Source of the DNA: Bufo bufo
Taxonomy: Eukaryota > Chordata > Amphibia > Anura > Bufonidae
Length of the DNA: 64,000 nt
NCBI RefSeq assembly: GCF_905171765.1
Contig: NC_053392.1
Coordinates: 449,598,722 to 449,662,721, forward strand
Reading direction: 5' to 3'
In this document: positions 42,120 to 53,546 of the stretch, piece after piece
How positions within the stretch are numbered: position 1 is the first letter of the stretch
Layout of the letters: each line of letters begins with the position of its first letter
The notes under the pieces: generated by a model
The model's database searches: none
The model's input: only the letters and a program-made list of their open reading frames with translations
Told to the model about the DNA's origin: nothing
Position numbers and translations under genes: made by a program

Positions 42120-42640
42120 GGGGCAAGCCCCCCCACCTCACTTTCTCTTAGGATCAGGTGAGCACCCTTCTTACTCCCTTGTACATTTTCCCGCCGACAT
42201 GTGCAGTAAAATGCTGCTGTACTCTCTTTTGGATTTGTCCGAAACAAATTTGAAAAGCTTTGGGTTCGTCTGCTGGATGAAATTTCGGGAAGTTCGTAAC
42301 AAACCTGGTTCATTACCAACTAATCAGTGAAGACAGAGATGATCCAAGAGAAAGGCTTCTCTGGGGTGACAAGCAGGAGGAGCAAGATGAATGTGCTGAC
42401 CCCTGGCTCAGTTTCAGACTAGGTGTCAGAGGTGATATCAACATAATCCTGCTGTGACTGAAAGGATAAGTTAGCCATCTAGTTCAAAATGTCATCCACT
42501 TTGTCCTCAATAATAATCTAGTGCCTAATGGAATTGAGGGAAAACTATGGCTTGCTGCTACTAGTACTACTGGCCAGATGTGTGGTGTCAACTATGCTGC
42601 TACTTCTCTTTGCACTACTAAAGCCACCCACACAGGGGCG
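42120..42640 (-). mobile_element. Degraded BED-hAT fragment, copy 2
   Basis: The tract 42340-42640 (GAAAGGCTTCTC, TCCTGCTGTGACTGAAAGG and following) aligns by eye with 56130-56340. The sequence at 42275-42330 resembles, in reverse, the hAT terminus at 5183. No coding capacity remains. Confidence 0.5.
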
Positions 42641-42775
42641 TACATAGAAATTACTGGGCCCCATAGCAAGAATCTAAATTGGGCCCCCATTCCCCTTTTA
42701 TAGCCTCACCAACTACACATTCCAGGCCTCTCCCTTTGTTCCATGAACTATGCTTGCTGCTGCATTTTATAATTT
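42641..42775. repeat. hAT-like MITE end, truncated
   Basis: CAGGGGCGTACATAGAAATT followed by GGGCCCC resembles a hAT-type terminus. Only about 130 bp are present before the LINE. Confidence 0.4.
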
Positions 42776-43503
42776 ATGCCATCAGGGCCAAATTGGGATT
42801 ATAAAACAGTCCTGGCAGAAGCTCTGACCCCTCTCAAACAAGAGATCTCGGTACTAACCCATGAGATTCAGCATACAGGCCACAGGGTCGAGTCCCTGGA
42901 AAACATCCAAAAGGCCGCCCTGGAACACAGCTCAGCTGTCTCTCAATCCCTCTCCTCCTGCCAACAGCATATAAATTACTTGCATGCAGCTATGGAGGAT
43001 CAAGAAAACGGAGACGAAAGAACAACCTCCGGTTTAGAGGCATACCTGAAACGGTGCCTAATGATGAACTCATGTCCACCATTAAACAAATTGTTGAGAC
43101 CGTCAACTCTTCTTGCATGATTATAGAAAGGGCTCATAGAGCTCTTAGACAAAAGCCAAAAGACTCCGAACCACCCAGAGACATTATCTGCCGATTTCTG
43201 AACTAAGAAAATAGGAAGGATAAGGAAAAAATCTTCAATGCTGCTAGAGCCTTAAATAACATCTCTTTCGGTGAATCATCCATTGCAATATACCAAGACC
43301 TTTCTCCTGTTACTCTAAGAAAGAGAAAAACTCTGAAACCCCTTACCGACCATCTCCACAGCAAGCATATCCCTTATAGATGGACCTTTCCCTTTGGCCT
43401 GACCTTTAAGTATTCAGGAAGACAGATCAAGATTTCCACTTATATGGATTTACAAGAAGCATTCTCTACTATGGACATTTCTCCATTGGACATTGCAAAT
43501 TAA
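42776..43503 (+). pseudogene. L1-type LINE ORF1 protein
   Basis: The RNA-binding chaperone ORF of an L1-clade element. Residues early in the frame form a coiled-coil-like heptad region (LKQEISVLTHEIQHTGHRVESLENIQ). After a frame change near 43010 the hallmark KNNLRFRGIPE motif appears, then RAHRALRQKPKDSEPPRDIICRF, an in-frame stop near 43204, and a C-terminal segment with ARALNNISFGESSIAIYQDLS and a basic RKRKTLKPL region. It ends with TAA at about 43501. At least one frameshift and one stop make it inactive. The 5' untranslated region is not recognised. Confidence 0.8.
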
Positions 43504-44079
43504 GATGCGGTGTCCAAAATCACCTCACTACCAGATCTCCCAAAGATGACCCCCTGGGAGAAATCATCAACACCTAAGCGACAACGCATGAAACACTGCA
43601 GCGGCAACCTGACCCCCAGGAGGATATCTGAATCTACCTCTTAATCCTCTCTCACTAGAATTGTTAAGATCATACATGCAATGCTAATGTCTCTACATTC
43701 ATCTTTATCATCCTCTCACCATTTTTCTCATTATATGCTTTCATCTTACTTTTTCCTTCCCTTTCCCCTCTCCCCTCACCCACCCCCTCTTCTGAAGTCC
43801 ATATCTCCCATCTTACTTAGTCCCAAAAACAGCAAGGCCTCTAATTTGGGTTAACCCCATTTTCCCCCCTCTCTCTGAAAAAGCCATCAAGCTTCACATT
43901 GTTGATAATGCTGCTATTTGCTACATTACCGCTACTTTACTGTTATGTTTATGTTTTTGATGATCTCTTATATTTTCTTATATGTGGAACACGTTGGTAT
44001 TACTTCTACAACTATAGGTCAATCGCAGAAGGTGTATTTACTATTCTAGAGGCTGCCAAGAAACCCCACTCTCTTAGCC
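43504..44079. other. L1 inter-ORF region
   Basis: CT-rich non-coding sequence (for example CTTTTTCCTTCCCTTTCCCC) between ORF1 and ORF2. Confidence 0.5.
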
Positions 44080-46484
44080 ATGACTGACCTCAAATTAGTG
44101 TCCTTCAATGTAAAGGGACTGAGATCCCCATCTAAAAGATCCCAAATTTTCTCCCTCCTAGGGAAAGAAAAATGTTCTGTTATATTCCTCCAGGAAACCC
44201 ATTATAAACATGGTAATTATCCAGATCTTTCCTTCTCTAAATTTCCGAATTTGTATCATTGTGGGGCAGATGGTGCAGCCTCTAGGGGAGTGAGTATATG
44301 ATTCAGAAAAGATGTTCCCTTCACATACTCTGCGCACACACAAGATCCCGATGGCAGATATATTATTCTAAAAGGCCTTATTGGCCATAGGATGTATACC
44401 TTTGTAAACATTTATGCTCCTAATTCTGACCAGATCACTTGGCTACTCTCTGTTTTGACCTTGGTGGAGAACATGCGGGAGGGAACCCTTGTCTTGGCGG
44501 GTGACTTTAATGTGGCTTTGCAACCCCTTGTTGACACATCCTCCAAGAGATCTTCCTTCTCTGCCAGAATTCTGAAGAAACTGAACTCCAGATTATATGA
44601 TTTGGGTCTCATAGATATATGGAGGTGTTATAACCTGACCTCCATTGATTACTCCTTTTATTCTGCTCCAGGACATTCCTACAGCAGGATTGACTACATT
44701 TTTTTTTCTAAGGACCAAATACCCCTTTTTGCGGACGCTAAGATTGGTAACATCACCATCTTGGATCACTCCCCTGTCTTCTGTACTTTACGTTCATCAT
44801 CTGAATCAGGTAGGACTCCTATATGGAGACTCAATGAGTCAGTGCTGAGCAACGATGGCCATAAAAAATATTTCAAATCCCTTATAGATTAATACTTTTC
44901 TATTAATAACAACCCTGACATATCCCTCCAAGTCCTATGGGATGCCCACAAAGTATTTATGAGGGATCACTTTATAAGCAAATGTTCCTTTTTAAAGAAA
45001 CAAGCAGACAAACATCTCTCCTCACTTCTAGATCAGATTCATGTTTTAGAATTTCTCCATAAAAGATCCTTTGCTGTTCACCACTTGTCAGATCTTACCG
45101 CTCTTAGGACAGAGCTCAAAAACTTTTTAAACACAAAAGCAGCTAAATATTACTTATCCTCCCAACACAAGTTCTTTGCTCACGGCAACAAGGCCTCAAA
45201 ATTCATGATGCAACGTATCAAGCGTAGAAAACTAGCAAGACATGTACCCTCTATTAAATCTTCCCAGGGGCAGCAACATTATTCCTCAGCGGCTATTGCC
45301 GAACAGTTCAGACTTTTTTATGAAGCTTTATATAACCTACCATAGCCTAGTGGAGATCAAAATACCCTAAATAGAGATTCATCTGTCAAAGCTTTCTTAG
45401 ATACATTAAAACTCCCAACATTATCCCCTAACCAACGAGATGCCTTAGAAAAACCATTTTCACTTGCCGAACTTACTACAGCCCTTTAGACCAATCCAAA
45501 AGACAAATCCTCTGGCCCAGACAGCTTCCCAGCTGTTTATTACACCTCTTTTCAAGACTCCCTACTCCCTTACTTACTTCCCATTTGTAATCTCGCTCTT
45601 CGTAACCAACCTTTATCAGTAGATCGGACTAATGCATTAATCACAATAATACCCAAAGAAGGCAAAGATCCTACCTCTTTCGTAAACTACCGCCCAATAT
45701 CCGTACTAAACACAGACTTAAAATTCCTTGCAAAAATTGTTGGCCACTAGACTAACATCCTTCCTTCCTAACCTGATCCATCCTGATCAGGTGGGAGTTG
45801 TAAAAGGTCGCGAAGGAAAAGATAACACCACCAAAGTCCTTGATGTCCTCTTCTATGCCTCACATAAGAAATTCCCTTTGGTGCTACTCGTCACTAATGC
45901 CGAAAAATCATTTGATCAAATAGACTGGGCAAATATTAAACATACCCTGCACAAATTCCACCTTCCCAATCCCTACATTAACGCTGTGTTTGCGATGTAT
46001 GCAAAATTCTCTGCTTCAGTCTTAGTTAATAACCTTGTCTCTGCCCGTTTTTCAATCAAGAATGGAACGCTTCAGGGATGTCCCCTTTCTCCCCTCATAT
46101 TTGTTTTAGTAATGGAAACCCTACTACAAACCTTGAGACAGGAGGAGTGCATCACTTTTGCTGATGACCTCTCAATCCTCACAACAAACCCCATTAGGTC
46201 TATGCCCTTAATAATTTCCCTTTTAAAAAGATTTGGCCTTTTCTCTAACTTTAAAATAAATTCCCAAAAGTCCCAAATCCTACTTATCGGCATCTCCCCT
46301 ACCCTAACTTCGGCTTTCCAACTAAATTCACCATTCAATTGGTCTTCCCGGCACCTAACTTATTTGGGCATTAAACTAACCTTCCATCTCCCAGACTTAT
46401 TCCACCTCAATTATACTCCCCTCTTGGCGGCCATTGTTGCTCAGCTGGACTCTTTAGACTACCCTTACCTGTCCTGGTTCGGTA
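44080..46484 (+). pseudogene. L1-type LINE ORF2 (endonuclease and reverse transcriptase)
   Basis: Starts MTDLKLVSFNVKGLRSPSKR, the apurinic-type endonuclease with FLQETHYK, VNIYAPNSD, LAGDFNV, RIDYIFFS and ILDHSPVF. The RT follows with IPKEGKDPTSFVNYRPISVLN, the motif A region NAEKSFDQIDW, GTLQGCPLSPLIF and FADDLSIL. Stops occur in frame at 44299, 44890, 45343 and 45487, and a frameshift lies near 45735. The first motif A Asp appears as Asn. The sequence stops at WFGR near 46484, where a DNA repeat begins, so the C-terminal third, the 3' UTR and the tail are missing. Confidence 0.9.
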
Positions 46485-47650
46485 GAAAAAATTTGCCATT
46501 TCCCCCTTCCTGACAGAGCCTAATTTTGCAAATCTGACATGTGTCACTTTATGTGGTAATAACTTTCAAACGATTTTACTTATCCAAGCCATTCTGAGAT
46601 TGTTTTCTCATAACACATTGTACTTCATGACAGTGGTAAATTTAAGTCGATATATTTCACCTTTATTTATAAAATACAAAATTTACAAAACATTTAGAAA
46701 AATTCGCAATTTTCTAAATTTCAATTTCTCTGCTTTTAAAACAGAAAGTGATCCCTCATAAAAGATTTATTAATTAACATTCCCCATATATCTACTTTAT
46801 GTTGGCATCATTTTGGAAATGTAATTTTATTTTTTTAGGACGTTCTTTTTTAGCAATTCATAAGAAATTTTGCAAAACCCACTTTTTAAGGACCAGTTCA
46901 GATCTGAAGTCACATTGTGGGGCTTACATAGTGGAAACCCCCCATAAATGACCCCATTGTAGAAACTACACCCCTCAAGTTACTCAAAACTGAACCCTTT
47001 AGGTGTTCCACAAGAGTTAAAGGAAAATGGAGATGACATTTCTAAATTTAACTTTTTTGACAGATTTTCCATTCCATTTTTTTCTTTAACACATTGATTG
47101 TTAACAGCCAAACAAAACTCAATACTTATTTCCCTGATTCTGCGGGCTACAGAAACACCTCATATGTGCTTGTAAACTGATGTAAGAACACACGTCAGGG
47201 CGCAGAAGAAAAGGAGCGCTGTATGGTTTTTGGAAGGCAGATTTTGCTAAACTGGTTTTTAGATGGCATGATGGCAAGCCCCCCTGATGCACACTTACAG
47301 TAGAAACTCCCAAAAAGTGACCCCATTTTAGAAACTAGGGGATAAGGTGCCAGTTTTATTGGTACTATTTGGAGTAGTACATTGATTTTTAATTGCTCTA
47401 TATTACGTTTTTTGTGAAGCAAGGTAACAAAAAAATGGCTGTTTTGGCACTGTTTTTATTTTTTACAACATTCATCTGACAGGGTAGATCATGTGCTATT
47501 TTTATAGAGCAAGTTGTTACGGATGCAATGATATCAAATATGTCTACTTTGTTTCAGTTTTACATAATAAAGCATTTTTGAAACAAAAATATGTTTTTGT
47601 GTCTCCATTTTCTGAACGCCATATTTTTTTATTTTTCTGCCAATCGTCTT
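46485..47650 (+). repeat. Abundant DNA repeat, copy 1 (partial)
   Basis: Begins CCATTTCCCCCTTCCTGACA and continues through CCAAGCCATTCTGAGATTGT, GTAGAAACTACACCCCTCAA and AGGTGTTCCACAAGAG. The same sequence runs in reverse at 57580-59140. It truncates the LINE. Open frames within it are spurious. Confidence 0.75.
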
Positions 47651-48021
47651 CTGCAGAGGCTCGTTTTTTCATTCATAAAGTGGCCGGCGCATGCGCAGTG
47701 AGCTACGCTACGAGTGCCCGCCCGGCCTCCTGACTACCAAGAACTTAGTTGTAAATAGTACAGCGCTAGATTTAAGATGATTGGAATACTTTAACAATAC
47801 CCACAAGTTAGATATGATTACCGGGGCCTGGTGTAGTAGAATACAGTGACTGCATCGGGCCCCGCTGCCATTAAAGAAACAGATGCCGGCCCCCAGCCCC
47901 TCCTCCCTCTCAGCATATTCACCGGACGGTCGCAGCATTCGCCCCCCATAAGACGCACTGCTATTTTCCCCCTACTTTTGGGGGGGGGAAATTGCGTCTT
48001 ATAGGGCGAAAAATACGGTAA
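47651..48021. mobile_element. MITE with CCCTATAAGA-type terminus, copy 2
   Basis: The right end is the same as at 15027 (GGGCGAAAAATACGGTA). It shares GGCCCCCAGCCCCTCCTCCC with copy 1. The left boundary is not clear. Confidence 0.55.
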
Positions 48022-48050
48022 ATTGCTCTACATTCATTATATTGCTATAT

Positions 48051-48290
48051 ATTACTATAGTATTCTAAAAAAAACTAATATATAGCACTATATCGAATAT
48101 ATTTGTTTTTTTAGAATATTCATCTTTTTTTTCCATCTTTTTTTTCCATCTGAAGTGATGATTTCTCCCTGCTTAAGTTACTTAAACAGGGAGGAATCAT
48201 GACATCAGATGGAAAAAAAAGAAGCCTATTCTAAAAAATGAATACATAGCACTAAATTCTATAGTGCTATATATTCGTTTTTGACCCACA
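48051..48290. repeat. Long imperfect palindrome
   Basis: Arms of roughly 110 bp pair around CTTAAGTTACTTAAAC at about 48172: TTTTTTTTCCATCTGA with TCAGATGGAAAAAAAA, and TATAGCACTAT with ATAGTGCTATA. ATTCGCGAATATT words follow to 48440. Likely a MITE; ends undefined. Confidence 0.65.
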
Positions 48291-48449
48291 TCTGTATTAA
48301 TCGCGTAATAATCGCATATTACACGATCATTACCGTGCCGATTTTTCGAGTAAAAAAAAATTGTAGAATATAACGAATATTCGAATTCGCGAATATTCAA
48401 TGGATATTATACAAAATATTCGCGAAATATTGCGAATTCTAATATGACC

Positions 48450-49140
48450 CCTGCCGCTAATCACTATCTACAGTATTCTCCCTCCAATAACTGGTCTTGT
48501 AGCACATGCCAGAGTATTCCTTCTGAGCAAAACGCCAGCCTGGCTTAAGTTTGTGGGGAAGTTTATCAGCTCTCCAGTGTGAAATGTCACTTTAGATTGT
48601 GAAGTCCTTGCAATGAACAGCCAGCAACACTTGTGGCCTGACACAAACAGAAATCCTATCTAACTAACTATAGGCCTGGTCTCAATCTCTAGGATTCTAG
48701 GCGCCAACACTGTGGTGAGGAACATGCACGATCTGTCTTACCGACCCGGGTCTGCTCTGCATCCGCTGGTGGCTGCAGTACCACAGTGTATGTTGCTTTG
48801 CTCCTCAGCACTTAACAGCATTCCTGGAAGCAATCCTCGTTCCTCTGAACAGGATCAGGGCCTTGGACACAATCAGCTTTACTGGGCTGTAGTTCTGGTC
48901 ACTGAAGGGTGCTCCCACACCTGGATGGCGACGGATTCTCCTCACACACAGTCCCTGGATCCTCTTCCAAGCTATCCCCAAGATGGTTGCTCTCTTCCTC
49001 CCAGGCTTTTGTAACTCCACCTCTCATGAATATGGAAATTATGCAATCTATTAGCTGTGTTTAGGAAACAGCAGCATCTTGTGGCCAAACAGCAGAATGT
49101 CAGTCCAGATCATTTAACTTAATTTACACAGTGTTCATGA
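48450..49140. other. Possible LTR region of the second gypsy lineage
   Basis: Directly 3' (on minus) of the gypsy coding remnant ending near 49180. No clear LTR ends, TATA box or duplicated copy were found, so this is only positional. Confidence 0.3.
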
Positions 49141-49149
49141 GAGCCATTT

Positions 49150-51310
49150 CCCCATCTCACATTTCACCCCACTAGAGGCTGTCATCCTCGGCATTCCTCC
49201 CCATATAAACTCATCCTGGGCATAGCAATGTGGGGGCACATCAGCATTGGGCCTGGTTGACCTTTGCAGAGTGATAGGCTCAGAAGCACTGGGGACATCA
49301 GGCACATCCAATGGGGTAGGAGCTGCCAGCTGCTTAACACTTTTCCTGGGTGGCAAGCTTGCCACAGCTGGAGCTTCTGGGGTACCGGGGCAGGGACAAC
49401 CCGCCATTCCTCCTCCTCTAAGGGTATTTCCTCTGTACTTTGAGCAGGAGGAGGCATCTCCCCCACGCACACGGGCTCATAAAAATTACAACACCTCAAC
49501 ATGTTACGTTGCAAGTTTCGTGAGAGCACCCCATTCCCTATTGGATCTACCTCATAAACAGGGATGGCAGGGTCTACCCTCCTCTTCACTGTGTATAGGA
49601 TCACCTCCCACCGCCCATCCAACTTTCCAGACAGCCGCTTGGCTCTGACCATCACTTGATCCCCCGGGGCATACCCATCCCTCTGCACTGGTCTTTGGTT
49701 AGGGTGTACCACTCTCAGGCACTCCCCCACAACCTTGTGGATCACTCTCAGCTGGTGGTGCTCCTGCACCCATATGGTGGCTCCATTGGATCAGGCATGG
49801 GGGGATCTTCAATCTGCCGTCCGGTTCTCCCAAACATGAGAATATGTGGGAAGTATCCGATGGTATTGTGTACCCTGTTGTTATAGGCCCACATCAGTTT
49901 AAGTTGGTACTTGGGCCACCAAGACTTTTGGCTGTCCTCTAGAGTCCACATCATCTGGAGCAAGGTGCGGTTGAATTGCTCGCAAACCCCATTTCCCTAG
50001 GGGTCATACAGAGTGGTGCAGGAACATTCGCTCCCATACAGTTGGTACAGCTCACCATTAGAGTACCCTGAAAACATGCCCCCTGGTCAGAATGTATCCT
50101 CGGGGACACCCAAACACCTGTATAAAGTTTTTGCAGACCACTTCGGCGGCCAACTCTGTCGTCTAGTCTCTGGAGGGTACAGCCACCGCATACTTTGTGA
50201 AATGATCTGTCATGACTAGACAGTATGAGTGTCCCGAGGTAGAATACCCAATCTGTACATAATCGATCATAAGGAGCTATAGGGGCACAGAGTGTCCGGA
50301 TGGCCTGAACAGGAGCTCACTGTTCAGTACTCTTACTCAGCCCGCAGGGCCGACACTTAAGACATGCCTCAGCCACCATGTCTGCCAATTCTGGACAGTA
50401 TACCAGCCGTTGGAGCCACTTGAACGTTTTGTTGATCCCAAAATGGGCACCCCTCTAATGGGCTTCCCAGGAGGCATACAGTCCCAATGACATGGGGATG
50501 ACAATCTTTTTCCGGTACTGCAGCTCTGACAACCTTACAGGGACTTGGGAGAATGCATCAACATTGCCGTTCTCCCTCCCTGACTGGAACTTTATGCAGT
50601 ATTGGTACTTTTAAAGGCAAGCCATCCACCTCTGTTCAAGCGCACTGAGCTTGGCATTCTCCAGATGTTCTAACGGGTTGTTGTCCATCATCAGTCACCT
50701 CTGCACCTGTCATGTACTCCACAAACCTTTTGGTCATGGCCCACACCAGTGCCAGTAGTTCCAATTTAAAAGAGCTATAGTTGTCAGGGTTGCACTCTGA
50801 CTCCCTCAGAGACCGGCTGCCATAGGCAATGACTCTCTCACGTCCGTGCTGGACTTGGGTTAACACTGCCCCCAGACCATGTTGACTTCTGTTAGCGTAC
50901 AGCAGGAATGAGGTGTCGAACCGCGCATAAGCCAGAATCGGGGCACTGGTCAGCGCCTCCTTAACTGCTTCAAAAGCCTATTTTTGCCGGGGTCCCCACT
51001 CAATGGGACAATTCTTTGGGCCCCTCACAGTGCCAATTGATGACTTGCTTAACGGGCCTGCCAAATGAGCAAATTTTGGTATAAACCTTCTGTAGTAGCC
51101 GGCCAGTCCCGGATTTACCCCTCCTGGATGACCAAATCTCCCAAATACTCTATCTGCTGTCGAAACAGTTTGCACTTCTTGGGCTTGATCTTGAGCCCAT
51201 GGTCTCACAACCGTCGTAAGACCTGTTGCAGCTTCTGGAGGTGATCCTCAAAGGAGGCCCCAAACACTACTATGTCATCCAGGTATATCAATACTGACTC
51301 AAAAGTTGAG
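49150..51310 (-). pseudogene. pol: Second Ty3/gypsy lineage pol remnant
   Basis: Read on minus, from 51310: the RT end with TSTFESVLIYLDDIVVFGASFEDH, then AGYYRRFIPKFAHLAGPLSK, an RNase H region (VIAYGSRSLRESECNPDNYSSFKLELLALVWAM), a zinc-binding remnant (EACLKCRPCGLSK), the integrase with HSDQGACFQ, a CEQFNRTLLQMMWTLEDSQKSWW stretch and AYNNRVHNTIGYFPHILMFGR, and a C-terminal region (VVHPNQRPVQRDGYAPGDQVMVRAKRLSGK). Many frame changes break it. The RT N-terminal part is cut off near 51310. No chromodomain is present, so it differs from the elements at the window ends. Confidence 0.85.
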
Positions 51311-51319
51311 GTCCCCCAG

Positions 51320-52430
51320 CTGGCTAGTCTTGCACAGAAAAAAATATGCAATATGCGGAAAAAATGTGTACAAGATTTTTGTGCCTGCAGTTTTTTACAT
51401 GGACACAGCCTTGACCTTTCCTCAGCTGCCCTCACTATAAAACACACACAGTGCCCCTCTCCTAGCAGTCTCTCTCTGCGGAAAAAAACTGACTTTTCTA
51501 CCTATTAATTCAATCTACTATAATCTACATTTATCCCTAAACTGACCCTGCAACAATCTATGATAGCTGGATTGTGTCTTTAAATGCTATCTGCTAGACT
51601 AGTAATTAGCGAACCCATTCAGGTCTCCTAATATTTTTTGGGGAAAAGATGTTATTTCATTTTGTTAATTTTCTAAAAATGTTTGATATTTCTTCCCACC
51701 ACCCAAACTCTGACAGCAATAGTAAATAAACACACTGCATCGTCTCATGCGTTATGCTTTTTTCATATTAAGAAGCTTCCAAAAATTGTCCCTAATCCAG
51801 GACAGATGGTTGCCCTGTGGTCTATTATTTATTTACTTATTTCATAATAGTACACTATTTATTTCCATAAGGTGTGTGTCACCAGTGATCTTGCCTTTTG
51901 TCCTGCCTCTCATCTTTATTTTATAAATTATATTTTTTAACTAATTATTTGTGTTATCAAAGATCCTTTTATACTTTGGTATTGTGGTTCTTGTTTTTTG
52001 TAGGTTTTTCTAATTTTGAACTCTTACTGGTTATGATATGGTTTACTATGGTACTATGTAATGAGTGATTTTTTGAAATATTGCGGTTAACAGGTGTTCC
52101 ATTGCAGTTTGGTTTTTATTTGGTATGGATCATGATGGTAGGCAGGCAATATGATGGTAGGGAGGCAGAAAACTGTGACAAGATGGGGCAATATCAGCGA
52201 GGCCAGATCCTTTTATTGGCCTCAGCTGGAGGAGTGTGAAAATCCGGCCATACACATGCCTAATTTATTTTGACAAAAGTGATGTTTTGGATACTGGCAG
52301 AGAACAACTTTGGGAGCATCTGTTTGGGTTTCGCTACGCCCTTTACCATGCTGAAAAACCTGTCCAAGATGACACTGGAGGCTGGGAAATAAGAAACAGA
52401 GAGAGCATACTGGGCCAGTTCAGGTCACTG
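51320..52430. other. Unclassified sequence, no gene
   Basis: AT-rich sequence with no recognised boundary. It separates the gypsy remnant from hAT-like sequence. Confidence 0.4.
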
Positions 52431-53538
52431 TTCTAGTCTGTCTGCCCAGAAGTCCATGTGGTCAGTGAATATGGTATGCATGAGGGAAAGGCCAAGTAGG
52501 ATTGGGCTTTGAGGTGGTAGGTCTCCATTTGCTCATTCACCTCAGCCTGGTGAAGCATGTAAAAAAAACTGTTCCATCATGTTGAGGAGACTGAATTGAC
52601 TGCTGCTCCTGCTGTGGCTTCTGGCAGCGAAAACAGCTATGCAGGGGGTGGATAGAGGCCTGCCTTTAAGGCACACTGGCGGCAGGAGTCTGTTTACCGA
52701 AAGCTGTGTCAAGTTGCGTACACAGTGTTTCCTGGTAATAAAATAATTTGGTCTCCCTTTTGGCAGGAGGAAAACATTCCACCATTTTGCTTTGATAGTG
52801 AGATTCTAAAAGCATGGCTACCCAGTAATCAGCAGAGTGCTTTAAGTGAAGGATACACCTGTCAGCGTGTAAGCAAACAAGCATACATCTTACGATTCTG
52901 GCCAGTGTGCCTGAGCACCCAGTTCTTTCTGGCTCTGCCCACCACTGAGAAAATTGAGTGGGAGACACCTAGCTAGATGTCTGCTGCTTGATGCACTTTA
53001 GCAAGTGATCAGCTGTGTGGCTACTCTCCCAATGTCCATGTTGGAGGAGGTGGATAAGTGCTTGGTGTGGAGCCAGGCTGACACAATCGACGAGGTGCCA
53101 AAAAGACCTGGCCTTGTTGTTGGGGTGCTGCCTTGCCGCTACCACAAAAAACAGTGACCCAGTCCGCCATGGAAGACAAGTACTGTCCCTGCCCATAACA
53201 GTTGCTCCAGGTGTCCACCGTGGCATGTACATTGCCACACAGCAACAATTGCTAAAAACTACCCACATTCTATGCCATGTGAGTACAAAGCAAGGATGGG
53301 TTTTTAGGAGAAATAGTGTCAGCTAGGTATCTTCCAGTGAGGATGAGCGCACACCATAAGCTCACTAAAGGCAGCAGACTTTAAATCATACAACACTGGC
53401 TGCACCACCAGCAACTTGACCAGGTGGGAATTAAGCTTGGTACTTGCGAATTGCACATTCTGTCATTGATGGTGCAAAGGAGGAGGAGTATGAGTGTGAG
53501 AAACAGTAAATGATGATGACAATAACAAATACACCATA
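52430..53538 (-). pseudogene. BED-hAT transposase core, heavily decayed (copy 3, 3' part)
   Basis: On minus the frames give VHATVDTWSNCYGQGQYLSS followed by MADWV, which matches VHLTTDTWTSKHGQGRYISL of the 15390 hAT and retains the first Asp, and later HSADYWVAMLLESHYQSK, which matches CADYWVATLLDPWYKDN. Multiple frames are needed, and the SERVFS end is not recognisable. The gene continues upstream beyond the insertion, with its BED finger at 55380-55460. Confidence 0.75.
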
Positions 53539-53546
53539 CTGCCTGT

